64,000 nucleotides of DNA from Tulasnella sp. 424 (Eukaryota; Basidiomycota; Agaricomycetes; Cantharellales; Tulasnellaceae), in contig WSUB01000053.1 in NCBI GenBank assembly GCA_019633425.1, positions 124,001-188,000 of the forward strand, given 5' to 3'. The position numbers and the translations under genes are program-made. This document shows, piece by piece, positions 12,090-23,932 of this stretch (within the stretch, counting starts at the first letter, position 1; every line of letters begins with the position of its first letter). Under the pieces are notes generated by a model. It was not told the origin of the DNA. It saw only the letters and a list, made by a program, of their open reading frames with translations, and ran no database searches.

Positions 12090-12767
12090 AATGTTTCAAA
12101 GCTCGGGGTGCAGTACAAGAGTGATGGACGATGAGAACAGAAGCGCAGATGATAATCTAAATTTATTACGCGCGAGCAGACTGCCGTGAGACGTCAAGGT
12201 GCACGGGGGAACAGTACCCCGGAGACCCCGCTTACTAGTATCTACCAGAAGAAGTGGAGAGAATGAGAACATCGGTTGGTTACAATCAAGAGTGGAGATT
12301 ACATCTCCGTATCGAAGTGATGTACATCCAGGGACAGAAGCGCAAGGTAACCGCTCAGTCAACGGCGTTTTCGGAGTTTGGCGGAGGCTCAGACGTTCTC
12401 GCCATCGAACGATTTGGAGGTAGTGAATAAGGAATTGGTGGTCCAGTTTTCGGCAGAAAGAGAATGATACGTATGCGCCCTACATTGGTCGGCTTTAAAA
12501 GGGTTCCAGGACCATTCTAGGCTTCCTTCTCGGTCCGGAACTCATTAACGTAGCCCTGAATTGAATGAAAATAAAAGGGACAGGGTATGCAGAAAACGAA
12601 CGGTCCGCGACTCCAGAAGAAAGAATTTATGCTTTATTACCGCTGGACGGCGCTAGTTCGGCGGCTGTAGTGCTAGCCTAGCACAATCTCACTCTGGCCA
12701 TGGAATAGGTGACTTTTGTTGTAGCCGAACATGAGGTACACGGTGTTACATCTAGGATTAGAGGCGC
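12090..12767. other. Intergenic region
   Basis: About 680 bp between the start of the Gag-like gene and the end of mago nashi, both on the minus strand. I see no gene or repeat. It should contain the Gag-like promoter and the mago nashi 3' UTR. Confidence 0.4.
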
Positions 12768-13596
12768 TCATATGGGCTTGATCTTGAAATGAAGTGAAAT
12801 GAGAGAGAAAATCAAACACTAGAGAGGTAGAAAGGACGCCCGAAGTGAACAGTTAGAGATCGAGCAGGACAGCGCTCAAGTTAAGACTCCCACCTTCAGA
12901 TCTTGGACCAGGTAGTAGAACACTCGTAAGCCCTCTGGGTCCTCGCTCTCATTGACGTCCACCAGGGAGCCGATTTTTGCAGTCTATCGTAATTTCAGTC
13001 AGTTCGTCTGATGATGAAGGCGGCGAAAGGGCTGGCGGGGCTGACCTCGAATGCGATATGATCATTTCCCACTCGTATTTCCAATTCCTGGCGACCCACG
13101 ATATTTCGTTTGGGCCAGTTCGTGTCGTCTTCCCTATGGTTTGTCGGTCAGCCGCGTGTGGCATCGTTTAGAACAGAGAATGAGTTACTTGACAATATCG
13201 CTAGCCTCAACGATGCGCTTAAGCTCCTTCACCATAAGATTGCTGATGTACACTGGAGCAAGTGTGCAAAGGGGCATGAGCAACTTCCAGACGCTTGCCA
13301 AACGAGAGGGCCAGCGACATACTCTCTTTACGGATCAGGCTTTCCTTTCGATAGTTGGAGTTATTCGCATAACGAAGACGCCCTTGGGAGTACTCAAACT
13401 CCAGGAACTCGTGTCCGTGTTTGCCAGAGTGGCCGACGCTGTGCGGTACCAGGCAAAAGTTGAGAACCACAGGATCTGGATTAAGACATTTCCAGACAGA
13501 ACTCACTAATATCTACAGAGTGCAATGTTTAGCGCCCATAAGCTGGTAGAAATGACTTTTAGCGACGTACCGTAAATAGAAAGGATCCTGAGCCAT
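12768..13596 (-). CDS. mago: Mago nashi (MAGOH), exon junction complex core
   Basis: Seven exons (13596-13571, 13512-13507, 13438-13323, 13252-13189, 13133-13046, 12983-12894, 12818-12768) join to 146 codons, the same length as animal MAGOH. Recognisable blocks in order are [88 protein letters not shown] and the terminal HFKIKPI. Mago pairs with Y14 and clamps eIF4A3 on spliced mRNA upstream of exon junctions. The gene is essentially certain. Its second exon is only 6 nt and supplies the bases for the conserved Tyr-Tyr; skipping it leaves the frame open but removes two residues. It is divergent from the RRM gene at 14271. Confidence 0.93.
13507..13512 (-). other. mago: 6-nt microexon of mago nashi
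   Basis: On the minus strand the order is acceptor tctgtag, exon ATATTA, donor gtgagt. It joins CG from exon 1 (ending 13571) and C from exon 3 (starting 13438) to give CGA TAT TAC, which restores the Arg-Tyr-Tyr found in every mago nashi protein I know. Confidence 0.8.
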
Positions 13597-14270
13597 TGGA
13601 GACGGTGTGGGTGGTCTCAAACTCTTGCAATTGGGACTGGCACGGAGTTAAGACGGCAATAACCGTGGGTGAAGTCGACAACAGAATTTCAGTACTACCC
13701 ACAACAGCCGACACCATCACCTGCCCTCCAGGACCCATCCACTTACAATCGACCAGAGGGTCGCTTAATCAAACTTCTTACATTGCACCAGACCTTCATC
13801 AAGTTCGCTTTGAAGGTTGCTACTCGTTCGGGGTAAGCCGTTTGTTACAATACTCACACGACGTCCGAGCAACGTGCACGGCAACTCAGCGCATTCGGAG
13901 CCACCGGTTCAGGGCGGTTGTCAGCTCTATAGTGCCACGCAGCGAGCGGTTTCTGTCTCCACTCGATTTTCTGGTCTGAATCCCCATTCCTTATCGAATT
14001 CCGAACGCCGGCTTCTTTCACCTTTCGGACTCGATTCGCTCCTAAGCGATCGGGTCCTGACAGTGATGTATATCGGCAGCCGCTGTGCCCATTGCACGCA
14101 GCTCTATTGGTGACGGAAGCGCCTAGTTCTCTTATGACATGGTGGCATTGATGAAGAGAAATATCTCGAGCGTTACTTATGCTCGGGCTGCACCCCCCCC
14201 CCCCTCCACGTCTCGGGAACTCACAGCCCTTGCACCAGTTGCTTACTGATTTCACCGACAGTACCGAAGG
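13597..14270. promoter_or_regulatory. Divergent promoter region of mago nashi and the RRM gene
   Basis: About 670 bp between two divergent starts. Open frames here look accidental: no domain, and no splice-supported extension. A C10-11 tract lies near 14192. Confidence 0.4.
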
Positions 14271-17200
14271 ATGATGATCAGCTCCGACAAACAACTCTCC
14301 CCGAACCAGGTGGTCGACATATCCGGCTTCGTGCAAGGAGCTCGGTTGCCGTCGAACACAAACATTCATGAAGTGTTTGGCAATTGCGGTCAGATGTCAG
14401 TGGATTCAGTTCACTCAGCGAACACCTCGCCTTCCATCCATCCAGTCTCGCTAATCTTCATGTTCCCGCAGCCAATCAATCCACCACTCAATTGCTCACA
14501 ATAATCGTCATATTTTTGTCGTTTTCGACACAATCGGCGCAGCCCGTGCTGCCCTTCAACTCAAGCATGAATCCTGGGAAATCCTACCCTTAATCCGAGC
14601 CTCAGAGGAGGTTCTGGATGAGTTTAATAAATGCATCGCTCGAAGTACGTCCGCTCCTGAGCACCCGTCTCTATGAGCACCTTGAGACTATCTACACATA
14701 TCACCATTGGTCCATAGTTTTAGTTTCTGACCCCTTGCCTTTTAGGTGGTTGGCAATCTAGAAGCCACGATTCCGACTTTGGTAACGGTCGCTCCATCCC
14801 ACCCGAAGATCGCGTTGTGGATCTTTCCGCAGATGAGCGTTATATTGGGGATAATGGTTGGTCATCACGTCGAAGACCTAGTGAGACCCCTATGGATTAT
14901 GAAAGACCTGGATCGGGCCAAGGCCCCCTTCCGCCTCAGGCCTACCGTGGACCTTCCGACCCCTCGTTTACCGACTCTACAAGGGGTCGTGGAGATATAC
15001 CCCCTCGAGACTCTCTAGATGGGCCCCGCACTCGCACTGGCCGCTCTCCAATTTCGTCAGATTTCCGCCGTCCTCTATCTCCTACACCTAGTCGACAGGC
15101 TCCTCCAGATCCTGCTCGCTATGGCAATGCGCCCATTGCTCCCGGTCCTCGCAGAGGGCCTTCTATCGATTATCCTCCCTCGTCATATGGTCCTAGCGAC
15201 CGACCTCAGGCGCCTAGAGATGCTCGCGGTCCGTATGCAGACGACCGCTATCGACGCGAAGTTTCGCCACCACCCCAATGGAGCGACAATAGGCGCCGCC
15301 CATATGAAGACTCAGCAATTGAACTCGAAGCTAGCAATAAACGGTTACGGTTGAATGAAGGAGGCGAGCCAGTACGTTCTCGTCCTCGGGACTATTCCCC
15401 TGTCGACTCGGCAACAGCGTATCGTGGTGCACCTCTCGATCCCTCGTACCGACAGCCACCACCTCGTGGCCCGCCAGATACCTACCCGCCCCCACCGCCT
15501 GTCCAATACAGGTCACGAACCATGGATGATCAATATCCCGCGTCTTCGGCTCGGTATGGTCGGGATGAGCCTCCGAGGTATCGAAGCGGTGACGACTACG
15601 ATGGGCAGTATCGACGAGTAGCCGGCGGCGCTCCTTATTCCACTCCCTCGGTGGATTCCGGCCCCGGCTATCGGAGTTCGGTCACTTCTGCATATCCCGG
15701 TTATTCGTCTCCAGATTCTATGTCGTCGAGAGCCAAGCCTCTCACCCCCGCCGGGCGAACACCTGGGCCACCGGTCGACTATCCGGCTACTTACAGGGTC
15801 GATGATCGTCGCAGCCTAACAGATTACCGACAGCCCGAGGAATTTTCGAGGCGATTTGTGGAGCCTGCTCCGCCATCTCGAATGCCACGTCAAGAAGATC
15901 CACGACGGGGCTACATGGATAGTTATCCTCCACCAGCAGTAGATGACCGGAGGTATGATGGTCGTCGATACGACGCTCGACTTTCAGATGGAATGATGGA
16001 CAGAGATTACGATCGCCGCGGGCCACCTCAATATCCGACAACGACCTTACCTCCCGCTGCTAGGGCCCCTTCTCCCCCTCGATTATCACTGGCTTCTAGA
16101 CTTGGTATGGAACCTCGAGGGTCAGCTATGGATGCGCCTTCAGGTCCACGTTATCGAGGCAGCAACGATTATGATCCTATGATGACAGACGCTCCTCCTA
16201 CGGGGCCTTCCTACCGTGATGATTATCGTCGTTTAGATGAACCTCGCGACCGCGAGAGATTTGACGACCAAAGGGCAACTCCTCGCGCTGGATTTGATCT
16301 CAGGGATAGGCTGGGCTATGATTCTCGTGACCGTGAACGCGGTCGTGAAGCGGAAAGAGATCGCGACCGAGCTAGGGATCGCGAAAGAGACCGAGAGTAT
16401 CCTGATGACAGGTACCGCCGCGACAGTAGTTCAAATCAAGCGCGGCCATTCGACCGCTCGCCTGGAACCCGCGTTGGAGGGATTCATCCGGCTGACGGAA
16501 CTGTGAGTGTTAACCCAACTCGTCGTTGAACTGTACTGTAACACTCCATTATCGACTCCTTTTAGGTTATTTTCGTATCCAACCTTCCCGCCCAAGTTTC
16601 TCAGCCGAGATTCCGACGAATGTTCGCCGATGCGGTTAGTTCCGATAATGTGTCAGTACCATCCGCTTCTTTGCTATATTGCGACAGATTCTGAGCCATC
16701 TTCCCAACTTCAGTATGGATGTAAATACTGGCCGTGCCGGATTTGCTTTCGTTCGTATTCGGACTCGCGAATTGGCCGAAGAGGCTGTCTCCAAGTTGCA
16801 CCACGTCGAGTTTGCGCCAAAGTTCAAGATGAATGTTTCCATCGGAAAGCCACCCCACGAGTACAGGAAATGGAAGAACGGCGGGTATCACAGCTCGAAG
16901 CGCTCGATAGACAACCGGCCTGGTCCTCCTGGTCCTGGTCAGGGCCCAGAGTCTCCAGCACAGCCCAAGCAAAATCCAAACAAGAAGAAAAAGAAGAACA
17001 AGAAGCACAATCACGGGCCTGCTCAGGCGGAGGGTGATAAAGAAAAGTTGGACGACCGAGCTGAAGGCGAAGGGTGAGTAACCACTGCCGGTTCTTCTCT
17101 GCGTTGGTTGTCCCAATCCTGAATTGTCCATCGGCAGTGGCAACGACGATGACTCTGGTGAGGAATCGGGCCCCGGCTCGGATCCAGACGGCACCGACAT

Positions 17201-17654
17201 ACGTCACGGAGGATCCGGCGGCATGCAAATGACCCAAGAAGAGATCGAAGCTTTCATGGAGAACGCTGCCAAAGAAGTTATCGGCGACCATTCCAAAGAC
17301 ACCGAATCTGCCTCGGAAAATTCCGGCGGGGCTCACCCAAACGACGAGCGACGGTTCAATAACTTGTCTTATTCGGACCCCCAGATGAAACACGACGCGT
17401 ACGAGTACAGCAGAGATTCTGCCGAAGAAAGCTACCGACGGAGCTATGATATCGACAAGGCCAATCCTTACTCAGAACGGCGCCCCGATGACTCGGCTTC
17501 GTTTGATTCACGTACCGCAACCAACGAGCCAACTAGACACCACAGCAGCGACCTGAAGGCACGGAATGATTTGGTCGACGCGGACGCGGATGATGCAGCT
17601 GTTGCTGAGCAATTGGCTGATCTAGAGGCTCGCTCGGCTCCAAGTGAAGCATAA
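14271..17654 (+). CDS. RNA-binding protein with RRM and Arg/Tyr/Pro-rich region
   Basis: Six exons (14271-14395, 14472-14644, 14746-16502, 16566-16634, 16688-17073, 17138-17654) join to 1008 codons with all phases consistent. The N-terminal part contains RRM-like sequence (IFVVFDTIGAARAALQL). A long low-complexity middle, residues about 110-685, is rich in Arg, Tyr, Pro, Asp and Ser and has RD/RE repeats near its end, like splicing-related or phase-separating proteins. A clear RRM starts near residue 686 with RNP2 VIFVSNLP and RNP1 RAGFAFVRIR. After it come a Lys-rich tract and an acidic C-terminus. The protein is probably nuclear and acts in mRNA processing, but I do not recognise a specific ortholog. 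ATG ATG at 14271 is the first start; an earlier non-coding exon is possible. Confidence 0.8.
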
Positions 17655-18448
17655 ACGCTTCTCTTGGTGAGATTGATATTCTGAAGGACGATTTCTTGTT
17701 CAAAGTTACTCGAGCTGGATGGGTTAGCCCCTTCCTGTTCCCACATAACATCTCACTGATACGCATAGCTGTACTGCCTGAATGCCTGTTATACTATCAG
17801 AAAATCTCTCGTACTTTCCCAGATCCGCAAAAAAAAAATCGCTACTTTTGTTTTACTTGATCGAATAAACTTGTTTGAGCAGATTGACGTTAGGCACTCG
17901 ACTTCTCTCCCGTGAACCCCAACGGCACGGCAGCGCTGAGCATGGCCGAATACCAGACAAGATTTTGTAGTCCATAGAGTACATAGTATCACAAGTTCAA
18001 TCACCCTTCTCTATAACATCCTATCACTGAAGCTTAAGTTTGGGAGAGCTGGTTTCCGTTACGACCAAACTCGCCGGCGGTGGATACGAAAGAAATTAGG
18101 GGTTTCAACGTTACGCGCGTTGAGAGTTCCGATCACCTCTGTTCCTCGCCCTTGCTATGTTTAGCTTCATTGGTTCGCTTTGCACAAGTTGGTTGACAAG
18201 GTAAAGTTTGCGGAGACTTGTGCACGATTAATGGGCTATGCCGCCGCGAAAAAGGGTCTCGCGTCCGCGCGGTTTGACTTGAAACTCGGCTCCTGCCACT
18301 ACGACCTTCTACCAGGTCCAGCACACCTCAGATTCTCCGCTCTCGCTTTTTCGTTCCATCGCTTTCTTCATTATTCCCATCAAGCAACACACGGACACAA
18401 GATATCTAATACCTAATACTCTAATCACCCTCAAGCCGATACCCAGCC
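17655..18448. other. Intergenic region
   Basis: About 790 bp between two plus-strand genes. No coding or RNA gene seen. It holds the 3' UTR of the RRM gene and the promoter of the gene at 18449, with CT/CA-rich sequence just before that ATG. Confidence 0.4.
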
Positions 18449-21233
18449 ATGAACGCCGTCGACACCAGCGCAAATTCCACATCAAGCGTCCCTCAAAACG
18501 AGTCCAGCGATGCCGTGGCCCCTCTCAAACGGTCCCGTCGTTCGGCCGCATTCTACCCTAATATTCAAAACAAGCCCAGCAATCCCTTCAGCAAGAGTGC
18601 AGCCAAGCGCGAAAGCGTGATGGCATTGGGGAGCATCGAACACCTTCAGCATTACTTCACTAAAACTGGGTTGGCTAGCAAAAGAAAGTGAGCGCTGGCT
18701 GTCTCTTTGATGGTGATATTTTGATTTTGACCGCCAAACAAAACGCGCGCACCGCTCTCCACTCCCCGCTCTTCGACTTTTTGACAGATCCACAGTCAAG
18801 GGCCTCGTTCCAGCCTTGGGTCCCTCGATCATCCCAACACTCGAGATTTCTGAAGACTCTGCATCAACCTTGCCTTTGGAACTCCCTCCATCGCCAGTGG
18901 TGCAGACGGTGGCGCGTCCACCCTACCCACAGGTCGATCGCGTTTACCCGCAGACCGACCCAGATGCGCTTAAACCCGGTTTAATACGCGACCTCGAGGA
19001 AACGGAGAAAGCATGGTCAATAGGCGTGGAATCAAAGGAGAAAGAGAAAGAGAAAGAGAAATCGGGACCGCAGTTGTTAACGGCCAGCAACGTCAAGAAG
19101 CAGACGGAAAATTCGTTTGAAGTCCTGTCAGTGTTGCAGACGACGACGAGAACGATTCGGTCCGTGCGGAACTATCTCGTGTCCTTACCGGACGACCAAT
19201 TCCTTCAACCAACCCCTTCTACTTCGGGTCCGAACAAGAGCTCAGATCACCGTTCCAGCGGCATTCTCCGACCAGCAGCACCTGGCACACCTACTCTGCG
19301 TCCAAGTCCACTCTCAGGAAATGCGACATCGCCGGCCCCTCCGGCCGTCCCATTTCCTTCAGCCCCAGTCGACCCTCACACCCGAATACGAAAAGCTGCT
19401 CTAGACGTACTCGCGATGCTCAGGCTGCTGGAAGAATCGTGTCGAATCCCTTTATCCGACGACGCGTACGACACGTTGAGCGTAGGAAGCTCAGGAGGCG
19501 GGGACGTACCTTTGTCGGTTTCAGATGAATTCGTCTCCGCTGGCGCACCAACCCCTCCACGGAGTCTTGGTAGCGGGAGAAGTAGCACTTTGACGGCGAC
19601 AACGGACAGACGTGGGAGTGGGATTTTCTCGGCGGGGGAGGAGGATGACAACGATTCCGCTACTTCGGCTTCAGTGTCGCATGCGGGGAGTGGAGGGAGT
19701 GCGAGTCGGAGGGAGAGTTCGTCGGCTTCCAAGTTGCTCCCGAAACCGGGTGTTACGACGGCTTTCGTACCGCTCAAAGGAGCCGGAGCTACCGTTCAAG
19801 TTTGGGTTGACGAAGAAGATAACCTTTTGGACGAGGGTTTGGAATCTCCTAAACCGAAGAAAGATGCGTGGGATGAAAGACTGGTGTTGGGAGGAGGGTG
19901 GCTTTACAAGCAGGTTTCTCCGAACGACTTGGGAGAGCAGAGGGCCGTGGTAGAGAAGTACCTGGAGATTGTCGACGAGGCAAGGCGACTTTCCGTACTT
20001 CACTTTCGTTCTGAACGCTAACTCATCACGCCTCGAAAATCCAGGTGTTGTTCGAAGGTCCCAGCAACGCACCTTCTATGCTGTTCGAGTCTCAACCTAC
20101 CCAAGCACTACAATACCGGCGTGGATGGCAGCGCGTTAAAGCTTCCTTGCCGACAGCTAGTAGGCTCCGAAGACAACGTTCATCGCTGGCCCTGGGTCCT
20201 TCTCCTCCCAACTCGCAGTCACCCACGGAAAGCGAAGTGGCTGGTCCCTCAGCTGCGTCTGGAAGTGCCGGTGGTCCATCTACATTACGGCGCGTCAGCA
20301 GCAATGGAATCTTGCCAAACATCTTGAGCGATGTGTTTGTGGCTGAACCGGAGGACGTAGGAGGGAGGAATAACGATATCTTGGACGATGTGGCTGAGGG
20401 TGATGAAGAGGAGGAGGAAGGAGAGTTTGAGGATGAGGAGCTTCCGGAATGGGCCAGGCGAGATCGGTTTAAGGATGATGCGTTAGGTGAGACAGTCACA
20501 TTTCTTCGTCGTCAAGGTGCAGTGCTAACCCCCGCCTATCTCCATCCTCCTAGCTCGACTTTGGTCTATTTTGTCAGCCCACCTCCCACCTCAGCTATTC
20601 GAACACCTTCCACCGTACAAATCCTCTGCCGACCGCGAATCGCTCCTCATTCGACTCTCAGATGGGCAACTTCTCTGTCACGCGTACAACGCCATCGTTC
20701 GGCGCAGTCGAAAGCAATGGGGTTTCATTGGAGCCGCAAGCGTCCATGACATTATCTCATTGGAGGCGAAGCAAAAGGAAGTGGATGCGAAGAAGGTGAT
20801 CGGTTGGACGTTTAGGAGGATGGAGAACTTGAGGCTGTGGGCTGCGTACGTGGTCTTTTTGTTACCTTGAGGCACTGCTCAAATGACTGACGTGTTTTTA
20901 TGGCGGGTCTATACTAGCGCACTGAAGTTACGCCACCTAGTGGCGTTGGCACCACCATCTCACTCTCCTCCAATGCGCCCAAGTGCACCCCTTTCTCTAC
21001 TCCCCAGTCAACCAACCTCCCCAGTGAAACCCAGCATGCAGTCCACGATTGCACCCCATGTTGTCCCTGTCACCATCTCCCGGGTTCTCAACTCGATGGG
21101 TCCACCAGCTCCTTTCGACGCCAAGCTCATCGCTAAACGCGAAGAGGGCTGGGACAAGATGCTTCAAGTCTCGCTCCTCCGGTGGGTGGACGCCATCCTC
21201 AAGGAGACTCGAAGTAAAAACGCCCACGTGTAA
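18449..21233 (+). CDS. Uncharacterised large fungal protein
   Basis: Five exons (18449-18687, 18788-19979, 20045-20486, 20554-20845, 20918-21233) join to 826 codons in phase. The N-terminus is basic and Ser-rich, then comes a predicted helix (SAAKRESVMALGSIEHLQHYFTK). The middle is long, Ser/Pro-rich and probably disordered, with a Lys/Glu repeat and conserved-looking islands (NSFEVLSVLQTTTRTIRSVRNYL; RKAALDVLAMLRLLEESC). After an acidic stretch, the C-terminal domain has PPQLFEHLPPYK, SDGQLLCHAYNAIVRRS and WTFRRMENLRLWAAALKLR. The DGQLLCHAYN segment faintly recalls a calponin-homology helix, but I would not assign that. The second intron either uses a GC donor (gag|gcaagg at 19980) or a gtactt donor 21 nt downstream; both keep frame. 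Function unknown. Confidence 0.7.
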
Positions 21234-21483
21234 GAGAAGCAATCTGTGGATTTGGAGATGGAACAATGACGATTTATATGGTTTTATATCTTGTAATTAA
21301 GGTGTTGTTGATACCAAGTACCACGATCTTCGATCTCTCCCCATAGAGGTGTTATGATGTATATGCAGTGTATAAACTCATTATTGTCAGCGGAAGATAG
21401 GGCTACTGAAAGTGTGTAGAGAGAGAGAGTGGCTTGTCGATTGGGGCGGGGGGGGTAAATACTAAGTTTCAACCGAGAAAAAT

Positions 21484-23450
21484 CTACGAAGTACTGGCTC
21501 TCCTGGCGTCACGCTCTCGGCTGGCCTTGGTGTCGATCTTGACGTACTCGCTCTCAGTCTCAGAGTCCTTTCGCACGGCGAGATAAGCGTCCCCTAGCAT
21601 GCCCAGGGCAGTGGCTCGAGCGATGAGCTTCTCTTTCTGGGCCTTTTCGTCTGCCAAAATGCGGTCGCACGTTTCACGGAGGACGGAGTCTACCTCGAGT
21701 TTGGCTCCCTAATCGTTGTCAAGGACGGTGAGAAAAGCGTTCCGGAATGAAAGACTCGGTATTGATTTTGTACCTTGAACAGGGCTTGTAGACCCTTTTC
21801 AGCGGCTTGCTCTTCTAACCTTCGCTTCTCCTCGGGGCTAATGCCGGTCTTCTCCGCAGCGGCAAGTTCGTCAAAAACGCGCTTCAGTTCAAGGGCTAAA
21901 TTGGTAGGTATGATGTCAGTGCTGGCGCCCGTTGTTTGTTTTGCAGTTGAGCTCAGTACCTGATCGAACTGTCGAGACTCTGAAATGATTCACCAATACT
22001 GTCATGAGCTACTGCTGACAATCCATGGGGCCATAGTGTCGACGTACGTTTCACTAATGACGTGATATTTGCCCTGCACATTGTGCAGCCAGCCACCTAC
22101 TCCCCAGGGAGTGCTGTAAGATGCGAGATAGTGTCTATAATGGGGTGGTTCGAGGTTTGAATTGAGGCTGCGCAAACCCGGCCAAGCGACGCACCGACTC
22201 TTGGCTGTGTAAACGAAACCGATTGCATGTAAAAGTTCGACGCCGTATGATTCTGTCTTCAACTCCCTATGCGGCGTATGCTGAGCGAGACTCAGCTACG
22301 AGGAGACTCAAAGGGATTCTTACTCGGCTTCCAATCTACAGATTTCCCTCCATGACTTCGCGACCTCGGCATCCGTTGGGGCGCCAGTCACTGATTCGAC
22401 GTATATACTGAGCTTGCGATCTAGATTTTCAACGAGTTTCTGTACTCTCTCTTCCCGTAACCGCGCTTTCTATGGTCCAGAATCAGTAAGTGACCGGACG
22501 TCAGGTGATTGCCCAAACCTGACCTCCGCCGCTATCTTCTTCTCCTTTTCAAGCTTCTTCGACCTCTGCTCCGGGGAAAGAACGGGCTTGCCTTTCGCGT
22601 CTCGATGAACTGGAGTTGATCCTTCAATGGTGGTCGCCGAAGCTTCTTCCTCTTCGGCCTCCTCTGCCTGTTGCAATGCCTCCTTCATCTCCTTTCCTAG
22701 AGAAATCTCGCCAATAATAGGGACGAAGCGATCGCCTCCAAAGATCGCGGAGAAGACTTCTTCTGGATCCACATATCCAGCATCCGATCCACTCTCCTTG
22801 GCACCGAACTCTATTATTATTATTTTGGCAATATTAGCGGTGCGTTGCAATCTTAACCACCTCCAACGCACCATTGTATTTCTTTCGTCGCTCTGGATCT
22901 GAAAGAACTTGGTAAGCAACGGCAATATTCTTGAACTGTCGCACCACGGTGGGTAAGTGTTAGATTCCAGCGACTCAGGTGCGAAAGATGTGGCCGCGTA
23001 CTCGCTCCTCTGCCAGAGGATCTCCTGGATGCTTGTCTGGATGGTGAAGCAGAGCCATTCTCCCTAAACGTCAAATAATGAGATTCGGCTTTAGGCATAA
23101 ATTTAGCCTCATTTCTTACTATACGCTTTCTTGATCTCTTCTGTTGTGGCGTCAACTTTCACTTCCAGGACGTCGTAATACCCGGTCTCGAGAGGCCTCT
23201 CCTGGGTACCAATCTTTCGACCCGTCCGCTTTGGTGGCTGTGGGGCAGATCGACTAGTGGAGCTGTAGCCAACTCCTATAGTATGAGTCAAGATTGAGCT
23301 ACAATGGTAGCATTGTACCTGCAGCACCGTTTGTGGTGGAGGAGATGGGTCGGTTGGAAGGGAGAATTCAAGCTGTGTGCTACATTGGGGACATGATTGC
23401 TGGACTTGAGGAGCTATTGGGCGTGACTGAATAACTTGGTACGAGGACAT
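21484..23450 (-). CDS. J-domain protein of the Caj1/Djp1 type with N-terminal Cys4 motif
   Basis: About ten exons on the minus strand. Residues 1-60 contain CPQC and, about 30 residues later, CYHC, a likely zinc-binding pair. The J domain follows, with ETGYYDVLEV, helix II basic residues and the HPD triad in LLHHPDKHPGD, then FKNIAVAYQVLSDPERRKKY. Next is the DnaJ-X region: DPEEVFSAIFGGDRFVPIIG, a long Glu/Lys coiled coil, and HAIGFVYTAK...WGVGGWLHNVQGKYHVISET. The C-terminal tail is helical and basic. Yeast Caj1/Djp1 share the J plus X layout; Djp1 helps peroxisomal import. Such proteins stimulate Hsp70 ATPase through HPD. If the sequence between two cryptic splice signals (around 23319-23277) were removed, CYHC would be lost, so I kept it as coding. 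Caj1/Djp1 class is well supported; the zinc motif is inferred. Confidence 0.85.
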
Positions 23451-23932
23451 TAAAGTCTATCGGAATGGTAGTTAAGGTGATCTATCGTCGTAATCGTCGT
23501 AATTGGAGGTAATTGCATAATCGACCACCGCTTTCCCACGCAGCGGCCTCATGCCCCTCCGACTGCCTTATTAGGGGGAGGTCGTGAAAGTACATCCGGG
23601 TGGTAGTAGACCCTAATATCTTGAAGCCTATCACAAAAATCCTCGAGCTCAATATTCAACGCTTGGTAGAAGGCACAAGTGGCAGGAATTTTGCCTTGTC
23701 CGAGCATGGAGGTCACGTCGAGCTTGGGACTGATCCGAACACAATCAAGGACAAATAACGCGTCAGTCTGAAAGTCTCCGAAACGCATCAATCGCAACAG
23801 CCTTGTGAGTGAACTCTACTTCGCACCTGGACAATGACCGACGCTACCTTACTATAAGACATTGAACTCCTCGACTCGACTTTACAGTAAGACAGCCATT
23901 CAAAGTTTCAACCTGGCCCTACCGGACTCAGG
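23451..23932. other. Divergent intergenic region with one doubtful small ORF
   Basis: 480 bp between the J-protein start and the F-box gene start. An 82-codon minus-strand frame (23797-23549) beginning MRLMRFGDFQTDALF is open but has no recognisable domain. I do not call it a gene with any confidence; a remnant exon or chance frame is as likely. Confidence 0.3.

Noticed and set aside
13051..13509. 152-codon plus-strand frame
   Set aside because: It lies antisense to mago nashi, whose exons are certain; it is a shadow frame.
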